From assembly GCA_964583155.1 (NCBI GenBank), contig CAZOUY010000006.1:1-64000 (forward strand): 64,000 bases of DNA, read 5' to 3'. Origin of the DNA: CAG-826 sp964583155. Lineage in GTDB: Bacteria; Bacillota_I; Bacilli_A; RFN20; CAG-826. This document shows positions 8,301-14,753 of this stretch, piece after piece (the first letter of the stretch is position 1; every line of letters starts with the position of its first letter). The position numbers and the translations under genes are program-made. The notes under the pieces were generated by a model. That model worked only from the letters and a program-made list of their open reading frames with translations. It was not told the DNA's origin and made no database searches.

Positions 8301-9583
8301 TTATGGCGATTGAATACTTTAAGAGCGATTCGAAGCATAAGCCTAGAATAGTTTATTCAAAAAGTGAAAATGTTTCGGATTTCCGCCAATGCTTTGGAAT
8401 TATCAAGTCACGAACTGCTAATAACTTCCATCATGCTCATGATGCTTATTTAAATATCGTAGTAGGAAGAGCAATTGACAGTCATTTTAATCCATTTAGA
8501 CAAAATGAAAAGACACTTCATGAAATGCATAAGGAAGGTTTAACAACTAATCCTATTAAGATTTTCTTCCCGAAAAATGATGATAAGCTCCGTTTTGTTT
8601 ACGATGCCAATGGTTATGTTGCATGGAACCCTTATACCTCGTTAAGCCAAGTTAAAAAACAAATTTTTGAATGCTTTGATATCTTCACAACTACTCGAAC
8701 ATATGTGGGTTCAGCCATATTTGGTAAATGCACTATATATCCGGCAACAATGGGCAATATCCCAATCAAAAACAATTTACCAACTGATAAATACGGTGGC
8801 TTAAAAGAATATGCATTTGGGCAATATTGTTTGATCAGAATGAATGATGATTATATTCTTGAAGCTATTCCTACCATGTATAAGGATAACGTAATGCGCT
8901 ATTTGTCAGAAGAAGTATATAAGGATAGTGTCTCGCAGCTAGAAATAATTATTCCCGTTTTAAAGATCAACACCGTTATCGAGATGGAAAATAAGAGATT
9001 TTGTATCTCGGGAAAAAGCGGGAATAGCTATTACATAAAAAATCTTTATGAAAGACGTTTTGGAAAGCAAGAGCTGGAAATCATCAAGAAAATAGAAAAA
9101 TTAAAAAAGGTATTAGATGATAGAAAATGCAAAAAAATAGATGGTCAAGAGTCGCTTGTTAAAATAAAGGAAATGGGCTTTTCATTAACGAATGATACCG
9201 ACGATTTAATTATCTCGCCGGCCAGAAACAATCAAACCAAAGCGATAGTGTTATCACATGATGAGTGCTTGCATTTATATCACTATTTAATTGAGCTTTA
9301 TCAAAAAAGAGTGTTTAGCTATGGCACATCTAATAATTTGGTGAAGAATTTAAGGGAAAAAGAATCCTTATTCTTAAATCTATCTATTTTGGGGAAATAT
9401 CAGCTATTATTCAATCTTTTAGGTTATTTAAAATGCAATGAAAGAGCATCGGTGGACTTGAGTCTTCTTGGGATGAGTAAAAACTCTTTAGTAATGACAA
9501 TATCTAAAAAGCTTCATAATTGCAAGATCGTAGCGGAATCTATTACCGGATATTATCGAAAGGTTTTAATGGTTATAGATTAA
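5399..9583 (+). CDS. cas9: CRISPR-associated endonuclease Cas9, type II-A
   Basis: A 1394-residue RNA-guided DNA endonuclease. The RuvC motifs are intact: LDIGTNSVGW with Asp10, the second motif YYVECTR with Glu782, and HHAHDAYLN with His1012 and Asp1015. The HNH nuclease has YDIDHIIPQ with His873 and the NRDKSD block with Asn896; spacing from His873 equals that in the Streptococcus pyogenes enzyme. An arginine-rich bridge helix (RRAYRCSRRRLKRRKQR) is at about residues 50-67, followed by a large REC lobe. The C-terminus ends SITGYY as in II-A proteins. Where the pyogenes enzyme has its two PAM-reading arginines, this protein has non-arginine residues by manual alignment, so a different PAM is expected. 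An AGGAAGG site lies 9 bases before ATG. cas1 starts at TAATG, overlapping the cas9 stop by one base. Confidence 0.98.
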   Translation: MANKILCGLDIGTNSVGWCVTDENNQVIKKNGKSLWGVRMFEEAKDCKDRRAYRCSRRRLKRRKQRIDLLQELFAVEMQKTDADFFYRLSSSFFHNEDRERPFDFTLFNDINYSDKQYFLEYPTIYHLRKKLIITKEKMDLRFIYLALHHMIKYRGNFLVEGDFQAMKQSDADEYFEELSNFLSANGLKNIAYSDDIFRQLKLANEEENRITDLKKRIGEILQVNNDDFHKKVIIPLIVGSPVKLKDIKKLDIELDKLEFDNLCTKSEDFVERIEILSSFYPDYEDYFRAFITCQKICQFFQLGKLIGKHQYLSDVMIERYEKHEKDLRELKDYIKKNFPNEYGRVFRKPNKSDNKAEDNYSSYIGYYSVNGELRRFEHAKADDFYKFLKDILQLKNYRITDENKNEYLSRILIDMENGNFLPLLNSTDNGLFPYQLNLIEMKAILNNQKVYYPFLLEKDDDGTVLDKIISLLTFKIPYYVGPLTSKSNHAWIVRKEGKIYPWNFDKMVDKEKTAENFIRRMLNKCSYLPSCYCLPKNSIVFSYYDVLSFVNKLVVNGALLGREEKMALISDVFAKNRKVNKSMIKEYFKNKYGDNDIEVATANGKELDIIPCNMASYYDFVNIFGQEYVKSHIDIIEQVIRDIVLFEDKKVLVERLENSYQFNSEQIKRIKGLNYAKYSRLSKELLLDLKAYDDNGVIIGSILDIMQDTNENLMQVITNEKYHLQEIIMQYNQDDSQGTIESYVDELYVAPGMKRPLIQAFKIIEELEKILKRPIDEYYVECTRTNKEQKVPAKSRYEKLKEIYAAAEEAMRDDFQYKKVSTELKELANGDINKFQSDKYFLYFLQMGKCMYSGEPIELSDLDDSHKYDIDHIIPQMMIKDDSLNNRVLVKQDLNRDKSDTYPIPHSVLFKGNYKAAYAFYKHLRDCGFISQDKYVRLTRVELKEDEYASFVNRQLVYTNQAVKGLIMAIEYFKSDSKHKPRIVYSKSENVSDFRQCFGIIKSRTANNFHHAHDAYLNIVVGRAIDSHFNPFRQNEKTLHEMHKEGLTTNPIKIFFPKNDDKLRFVYDANGYVAWNPYTSLSQVKKQIFECFDIFTTTRTYVGSAIFGKCTIYPATMGNIPIKNNLPTDKYGGLKEYAFGQYCLIRMNDDYILEAIPTMYKDNVMRYLSEEVYKDSVSQLEIIIPVLKINTVIEMENKRFCISGKSGNSYYIKNLYERRFGKQELEIIKKIEKLKKVLDDRKCKKIDGQESLVKIKEMGFSLTNDTDDLIISPARNNQTKAIVLSHDECLHLYHYLIELYQKRVFSYGTSNNLVKNLREKESLFLNLSILGKYQLLFNLLGYLKCNERASVDLSLLGMSKNSLVMTISKKLHNCKIVAESITGYYRKVLMVID

Positions 9584-10455
9584 TGGCCTTTCGAACAATT
9601 ATTGTTAAAAATCGTTGCAAATTAGAGTACTCATTAAACTATCTTGTTTGTCGAGGGGACGAGGAAAAGCGCGTCCTCCTCGATGAGATAGAGTATTTAA
9701 TTATTCAGAATGTTGGTGTCGCTATTACATGTGCACTTTTATCAGCTTTAGTCGAAAAAAAGATCAAAGTTATTTTTTGTGATGGTAAAGCCAATCCACA
9801 ATCGGAATTAGTCCCTTACTACAATAACTATTGCACCTACAAAAAAATACAGCAGCAAATTAATTTTGATGATGATGTAAAAAAGCAACTATGGTCATTA
9901 ATAATTAAATATAAGATCCTTTATCAGGCCTCAGTTTTAAAAGAAAAAGGACTCGATGAGGCATCTACTAAATTGTTTAAATACATCGATGAAATTGAAT
10001 TTAATGATTCAACAAATCGTGAAGGTCATGCCGCTAAAGTATATTTTAATGCTTTATTCGGATTGAAGTTTTCTCGTGGTGATGAAACCAGTACTATTAA
10101 TAAGTATTTGAACTATGGATATTCAATTATTGTTTCTGCCATTAATAGAGAGATTAAAATGTTAGGATATCTAACCGAATTAGGAATCCACCATATTGGA
10201 GAAACCAATCCTTTTAATTTGTCATATGACTTTATAGAGCCTTTACGACCATATATCGATATTCAATTGGTCAAAGGGCGTGTTAATGAAGATAATTACA
10301 AGGACTTTTTTATTAGGCTTTTAAATTCTAATGTCATTATAAACAATCAAGTCATGTATTTTGAAAACGCTATTCATCTATATGTTCAATCGTTGTTTTT
10401 AGCACTTAACAAGAAAAATATAGAGTTAGCATCATTTATTGAGTATGAGTTATAG
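9583..10455 (+). CDS. cas1: CRISPR integrase Cas1, type II
   Basis: A 290-residue Cas1, the catalytic subunit of the spacer integrase. The start MAFRTIIVKNRCKLEY matches the typical type II Cas1 opening, so the ATG within the cas9 stop (TAATG) is chosen over an upstream in-frame start at 9520. Family signatures are visible: LDEIEYLIIQN, VKVIFCDGKANPQSEL and REGHAAKVYF, which carries the conserved acidic and neighbouring residues of the active site, and the C-terminal NPFNLSYDFIEPLRP. It acts with Cas2, Csn2 and Cas9 in spacer acquisition. It is translationally coupled to cas9 and overlaps cas2 by 11 bases. Confidence 0.97.
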   Translation: MAFRTIIVKNRCKLEYSLNYLVCRGDEEKRVLLDEIEYLIIQNVGVAITCALLSALVEKKIKVIFCDGKANPQSELVPYYNNYCTYKKIQQQINFDDDVKKQLWSLIIKYKILYQASVLKEKGLDEASTKLFKYIDEIEFNDSTNREGHAAKVYFNALFGLKFSRGDETSTINKYLNYGYSIIVSAINREIKMLGYLTELGIHHIGETNPFNLSYDFIEPLRPYIDIQLVKGRVNEDNYKDFFIRLLNSNVIINNQVMYFENAIHLYVQSLFLALNKKNIELASFIEYEL

Positions 10456-10765
10456 ATATATGAGATTGCTATTATTTTTTGATTTGCCGGTTGAGACTTC
10501 TTCTCAAAGAAGAAATTATCGGAAATTTGTGAAAGAAATAAAGAAAATGGGATTTTACATGATGCAGCAATCGGTGTACGTAAAATTGGGTATTGATATG
10601 CAATCCGCTCATTCTTCAGTTGAAAAGGTGAAAAAAGTTGTTCCATCCGAAGGTAATATTTTTGTTCTCACCATTACTGAAAAACAATTTTCAAATATAG
10701 ATATGATTTTAGGGCATGTCAAAACAGACGTGGTTGATAGTGATGAAAGGATTGTGGAATTATGA
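10445..10765 (+). CDS. cas2: CRISPR-associated Cas2
   Basis: A 106-residue ferredoxin-fold protein that bridges Cas1 dimers in the integrase. The ATG at 10445 gives MSYRYMRLLLFFDLPV, the standard II-A Cas2 start; a TTG two codons earlier is less likely. The conserved Asp in FFDLP, the SQRRNYRKF segment and the QQSVYVKLG strand are present. It overlaps the end of cas1 by 11 bases and csn2 by the ATGA at its stop. Confidence 0.95.
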   Translation: MSYRYMRLLLFFDLPVETSSQRRNYRKFVKEIKKMGFYMMQQSVYVKLGIDMQSAHSSVEKVKKVVPSEGNIFVLTITEKQFSNIDMILGHVKTDVVDSDERIVEL

Positions 10766-11421
10766 AAAGACTAAAAATTAAGGGAATCCAAAAAGAATTT
10801 GAAATAGTTGGTGGGAACATTTATGATCTTAATATTGAAAATGTTAGTTTTTATCATCGCCTTTTGCTTGCTTTTTCGAATGATGATTCGGATTTATTAT
10901 TTTTAAGCCAAAATTATGCTTCAATTGATTATAGTAAGGAATCTCTCTTTATCAGTGACATTCTTTCATTAAATCCTAATAGTAAAAAGATATTAAATAG
11001 TCTTTATAAAAAAATTCAAGATCAGTATATTAGAAATAGCCATGATAATCTTCAAATCATAAACACAAATATACTATCGCTTTTAGATGAAATATCGTTT
11101 GATTTAAACATTGATGTAGATTATTCGACCGATTTATCCTTATCTGACATACTCTCCTTATATAAGTTTTCTTTTCGTGAGGATAATGATAGTTTCTTAT
11201 GTAGATTCATAACTTATATTAAGGCGAATTTGGAAATACGTAATATATCATTTGTGGTATCACTGAATTTACTTCCTCTTTTAAAAGAACAAGAAGTTCT
11301 TTTATTGAAAAGAGAATTGGAAATGTTGGGAGTATGTTTATTAAATTTTAATATTTTTATAAAGCATTGCATTTCAGGGGTTGAATACATTACAATTGAT
11401 AATGATTTATGTGAGTTTTAA
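10762..11421 (+). CDS. csn2: Csn2, type II-A adaptation protein
   Basis: A 219-residue protein, the size of short Csn2, a ring-forming DNA-end-binding protein required for spacer acquisition. Similarity is by pattern: SDILSLNPNSKKILNSLYKK parallels the LGFDVNS...ILKLIH region of streptococcal Csn2, and the late ISFVVSLNLLPLLKEQEVLLLKRELEMLG parallels its LIFVNSG...LTKDEV...L segment. Position last in a cas9-cas1-cas2 operon with an ATGA overlap supports this and places the system in subtype II-A. It is divergent, so name confidence rests on both order and pattern. Confidence 0.85.
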   Translation: MKRLKIKGIQKEFEIVGGNIYDLNIENVSFYHRLLLAFSNDDSDLLFLSQNYASIDYSKESLFISDILSLNPNSKKILNSLYKKIQDQYIRNSHDNLQIINTNILSLLDEISFDLNIDVDYSTDLSLSDILSLYKFSFREDNDSFLCRFITYIKANLEIRNISFVVSLNLLPLLKEQEVLLLKRELEMLGVCLLNFNIFIKHCISGVEYITIDNDLCEF

Positions 11422-11511
11422 AAAAAGTTTTGGCTTGAATACCTAATTAATTCATGAGTTGGCAAAACGATACTATAAAGCGTCAAATAGTTTTTATATT
11501 TGAGGTTTGAG
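11422..11511 (+). promoter_or_regulatory. CRISPR leader with duplicated anchor motif
   Basis: A 90-base AT-rich leader lies between csn2 and the first repeat. It ends with ATTTGAG (11498-11504), the leader-anchor heptamer known from streptococcal II-A arrays, followed by GTTTGAG (11505-11511) and then the repeat, which itself begins GTTTGAG. A possible promoter is TTCATG (11451-11456) with TATAAA (11474-11479), 17 bases apart. The leader also carries AATACCTAATT (11438-11448), the exact complement of an inner part of the repeat, and a small ACTAT/ATAGT hairpin (11472-11491) with T4. Confidence 0.7.
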
Positions 11512-12536
11512 GTTTGAGAGTAATGTAAAATTAGGTATTGCTTACACAAGTAGACATAACGCGAATAGCTTTGCAGTGTTTGAGAGTAATGTAAAATTAG
11601 GTATTGCTTACACTCTTAAAAGTCTCGTAAAACTCATCAGAAGGTTTGAGAGTAATGTAAAATTAGGTATTGCTTACACACGCTCAATAAATCTAATTGA
11701 GCTAAAATGTTTGAGAGTAATGTAAAATTAGGTATTGCTTACACTTCTAAAATTTTTATGAATCTAGAATTTAGGTTTGAGAGTAATGTAAAATTAGGTA
11801 TTGCTTACACGGAATATCACTTAATCTAGGAATAATGGTGTTTGAGAGTAATGTAAAATTAGGTATTGCTTACACGCGTTCTCATCCTATGAGTTTTGAC
11901 GAGTGGTTTGAGAGTAATGTAAAATTAGGTATTGCTTACACAGGCTCTTGGAAGGGTCTCGGAATTGAACTGTTTGAGAGTAATGTAAAATTAGGTATTG
12001 CTTACACAGCCTTTCTATTGACTATTCGGAATGGAAGGTTTGAGAGTAATGTAAAATTAGGTATTGCTTACACCCTTAAGAGAATAAAAATGCTCGCGTA
12101 CGGGTTTGAGAGTAATGTAAAATTAGGTATTGCTTACACCCGCATTTTAATGATGAAATAAGCGACCAAGTTTGAGAGTAATGTAAAATTAGGTATTGCT
12201 TACACGTTGTTTTGTGCCACAACCTCAGTTAATGTGTTTGAGAGTAATGTAAAATTAGGTATTGCTTACACCAAGCCGACCTACTTCTATTCCCTTCAAA
12301 GGTTTGAGAGTAATGTAAAATTAGGTATTGCTTACACCGCTTTCTGAGAGTATTGCAACTTCTTGATGTTTGAGAGTAATGTAAAATTAGGTATTGCTTA
12401 CACATAAAAGGCAAAAAAACCTTTTTGGCTTTAGGTTTGAGAGTAATGTAAAATTAGGTATTGCTTACACTGTGAATTATAGTCATTAATTTCTAGTGTA
12501 GTTTGAGAGTAATGTAAAATTAGGTATTTTTAAACT
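11512..12536 (+). CRISPR. type II-A CRISPR array: 15 full repeats, one truncated repeat, 15 spacers
   Basis: The 36-base repeat begins GTTTGAGAGTAATG and ends GGTATTGCTTACAC. Full copies start at 11512, 11578, 11644, 11709, 11775, 11840, 11906, 11972, 12038, 12104, 12170, 12236, 12302, 12368 and 12435 with no visible mismatch. The last copy (12501) keeps its first 28 bases and then diverges, marking the distal end. Spacers are 29-31 bases, mostly 30. Orientation is plus: the leader is on the csn2 side, the decayed repeat is at 12501, and the repeat 5' end pairs with the tracrRNA. Long open frames inside the array are artefacts of the repeat. I found no spacer match inside the window by eye. 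Confidence 0.98.
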
Positions 12537-12611
12537 GTGCTACCGATTCTATAGATCTTCTATGGTTTTCTAAGTTGATAGTGATTTAAAACTTTACCAG
12601 AAATCTCTAAG

Positions 12612-12653
12612 AATAATGATCATGTCTTTTGAAGAGACTAATCATTATTTTTA
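12612..12653 (+). terminator. intrinsic terminator after the CRISPR array
   Basis: AATAATGAT (12612-12620) pairs with ATCATTATT (12641-12649), with a smaller GTCT/AGAC pairing inside, followed by a T-rich tail. It would end the pre-crRNA transcript. Confidence 0.7.
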
Positions 12654-12695
12654 TTATGTGAAGATAAATATGTATAGGATATTCATTTTAGGAAA

Positions 12696-12704
12696 TGCTA
12701 TAAT
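12696..12704 (+). promoter_or_regulatory. extended -10 promoter of the bile-salt-hydrolase-like gene
   Basis: TGCTATAAT is an extended -10 element; no good -35 was found. The start would fall near 12711, just before the AAGGAG ribosome site (12714-12719). Confidence 0.55.
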
Positions 12705-12725
12705 TTGATTGTTAAGGAGAAAACT

Positions 12726-13700
12726 ATGTGTACTGCGGCTATCTATAAAACTAAGGATTGTTATTTTGGTAGAACTTTGGACCATGATATTTCTTACCAT
12801 GAAGAAATAGTTATTACGCCTCGTTTTTATGAGTTTCATTTTCGTAATAAAGTATCCTTAAAAAATCATTATGCAATAATTGGGATGGCGATTGTTAAAG
12901 ATAATTATCCGTTATATTATGATGCCATTAATGAAAAAGGACTTGGAATTGCCGGATTAAATTTTGTTGGCAATGCGTTTTATAATAGTGTTTATCAAAA
13001 CAAGGATAATGTTGCCTCATTTGAACTTATCCCATGGATTTTATCACAATGTGCAAATGTCGATGAAGCCTATAAACTATTAATGCGAATTAATATTACA
13101 GATGATCGATTTCAAGATAATATGATGCCAGCAGAGTTGCATTGGATAATTTGTGATAGTGAAAGATCAATTACATTAGAGAGCACGAAAGAAGGAATCA
13201 AAATATATGACAATCCTGTCGGAATATTAACAAATAACCCTTCTTTTGATAAACAATTATTTTCATTGAATAATTATATGCACCTATCGCCTTATTGTGT
13301 TAATAATAGTTTTGCGGAAGAATTGGATTTGAGGTCATATAGTCATGGCATGGGAGCGATCGGATTACCAGGTGATTGCTCTTCGCAATCTCGGTTTATT
13401 CGAGCAGCTTTTGTAAAAATGAATTCTATCTCTGGAACCGATGAGTTGGAAAGCGTTAATCAAATGTTTCATATACTGAATTCAGTCGATCAGCAAAGAG
13501 GCTGCAATCGGGTTGATGACAATCACTTTTTAACAACAATTTATACATCTTGCTGTAATTTAAATCAAGGAATATATTATTATACGACTTATGATAATCA
13601 CCAAATATCGGCGATATGTATGCATAATGTCAATCTTGATAGTGATACACTGATAGTGTATCCATTAAATAAAACAGAGATCATTAATTATCAAAATTAA
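12726..13700 (+). CDS. choloylglycine hydrolase family (bile salt hydrolase-like)
   Basis: A 324-residue N-terminal-nucleophile amidohydrolase. The start at 12726 gives MCTAA, leaving Cys2 as the catalytic nucleophile after Met removal; AAGGAG lies 6 bases upstream, and an upstream in-frame start would destroy this arrangement. Family residues are visible: FGRTLDHD (Arg16, Asp19), NEKGLGIAGLNF, the NNPSFDKQLFSLNNYMHLSP block and GLPGDCSSQSRFIRA. These match bile salt hydrolases closely, though penicillin V acylases share the fold and substrate cannot be fixed from sequence. No signal peptide, so it acts in the cytoplasm on imported conjugated bile salts. It suggests a gut habitat. The esterase gene follows after 13 bases. 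Confidence 0.88.
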   Translation: MCTAAIYKTKDCYFGRTLDHDISYHEEIVITPRFYEFHFRNKVSLKNHYAIIGMAIVKDNYPLYYDAINEKGLGIAGLNFVGNAFYNSVYQNKDNVASFELIPWILSQCANVDEAYKLLMRINITDDRFQDNMMPAELHWIICDSERSITLESTKEGIKIYDNPVGILTNNPSFDKQLFSLNNYMHLSPYCVNNSFAEELDLRSYSHGMGAIGLPGDCSSQSRFIRAAFVKMNSISGTDELESVNQMFHILNSVDQQRGCNRVDDNHFLTTIYTSCCNLNQGIYYYTTYDNHQISAICMHNVNLDSDTLIVYPLNKTEIINYQN

Positions 13701-13713
13701 AGGAGTAGTAAAA

Positions 13714-14547
13714 ATGATTTTAGAAAGCATTATCCTTCAAGAACATTTTCCATCTTTGAAAAGCAAAGCAACTCTTTATGCTTATTGTCCTAGCAATTAT
13801 GAGGAGTTTTCTAATGGAAAAAAAAGAAAAACAATTGTCGTTTTTCCAGGCGGTGGCTATAAATTTTGCTCTAAAAGAGAATCAGAGCCCGTTGCCTTAA
13901 GGTTGGTTGGCGAGAATTTGAATGTTTTCGTCTTGGATTATTCTGTCGCTCCAATTTCTTATCCCTATCCGCTAATTGAAGCCTATGCTGCATTAGCGTT
14001 TATTCGACAAAATGCGGATTACTATCATGTTGACATCGATCACATTGCGGTTTTAGGATTCTCGGCCGGAGGTCATTTAGCAGCGACAACTGCTTGCTAT
14101 TGTAATGAGATAAAATATGCAGAAATGATTGGAGTGACGCCATCTATGTTAAAGGTTAATGCTTGTTTATTAGCTTATCCAGTGATTTCTATGAAAGAAA
14201 TGACGCATGGAGGCTCCGCTGAGACAATTACGATGCATATGCGTCCGGATTTATTGGATTTGTATTCAATAGATGATCATCTTGATGAAAGATTTCCACC
14301 AACTTATGTATGGACTACGGCTGATGATAGTGTTGTTCCTGTTAAAAATAGTTTGCTTCTTATGGAAAAACTAATTCAAAATAATGTTTTATGTGAGCTT
14401 CATATCTATCCCGAAGGGAACCACGGATTATCATTAGCAAATGAGACGGTCTATCCTGACTCAGTCGATCAATCTTTTATAAAGCGTATTGCGTATAATA
14501 CGCAATGGCTTGACAATATGCTTCATTTCATTAAGAACTATCTTTAA
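13714..14547 (+). CDS. alpha/beta hydrolase, acetylesterase-like
   Basis: A 277-residue cytoplasmic alpha/beta hydrolase of the BD-FAE/acetyl-xylan-esterase-like group. The oxyanion region is FPGGGYKF, the nucleophile elbow is GFSAGGH, the acid is probably in TADDSVVP and the histidine in GNHGLSL. Such enzymes often remove acetyl groups from sugars or act on small esters. AAAGGAG lies 8 bases before ATG. It is 13 bases downstream of the bile-salt-hydrolase-like gene and likely in the same transcript. A long hairpin follows. Confidence 0.82.
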   Translation: MILESIILQEHFPSLKSKATLYAYCPSNYEEFSNGKKRKTIVVFPGGGYKFCSKRESEPVALRLVGENLNVFVLDYSVAPISYPYPLIEAYAALAFIRQNADYYHVDIDHIAVLGFSAGGHLAATTACYCNEIKYAEMIGVTPSMLKVNACLLAYPVISMKEMTHGGSAETITMHMRPDLLDLYSIDDHLDERFPPTYVWTTADDSVVPVKNSLLLMEKLIQNNVLCELHIYPEGNHGLSLANETVYPDSVDQSFIKRIAYNTQWLDNMLHFIKNYL

Positions 14548-14552
14548 TAATT

Positions 14553-14636
14553 AAAAGTGACTTTATGTGTTTAAATCCCAAAGTTAGACCGATTAAATCG
14601 GCAAGACTGAGGGTTAAGTACATTATGTCACTTTTT
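14553..14636 (+). terminator. long rod-like hairpin, terminator-like
   Basis: Outer arms AAAAGTGAC (14553-14561) and GTCACTTTT (14627-14635) end in T5. Inside, five further pairings nest in order: ATGT/ACAT, TTAA/TTAA, CCC/GGG, AGT/ACT and CCGAT/ATCGG (14589-14601). The result is an 83-base imperfect rod, far longer than an ordinary terminator. Confidence 0.65.
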
Positions 14637-14753
14637 GTATTTATTAGGGATTTATATGTGGTTTTATTATAAAAAAAGACATTTTCTTGCTTTTTAAAAT
14701 AGAATTTATTTAAATGAAATTAGATGTATATGTTTTAAAAACGAGGAATCAAA

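Noticed and set aside
5399..11421. Subtype II-C
   Set aside because: A fourth gene with Csn2 pattern and size, Cas9 of II-A length and the II-A anchor heptamer all point to II-A.
11507..12414. Open frames of 61-108 codons inside the CRISPR array on both strands
   Set aside because: They translate the same repeat segment over and over (FESNVKLGIAYT on the plus strand) and have no ribosome sites; the 66-base repeat-spacer period, a multiple of three, keeps them open.
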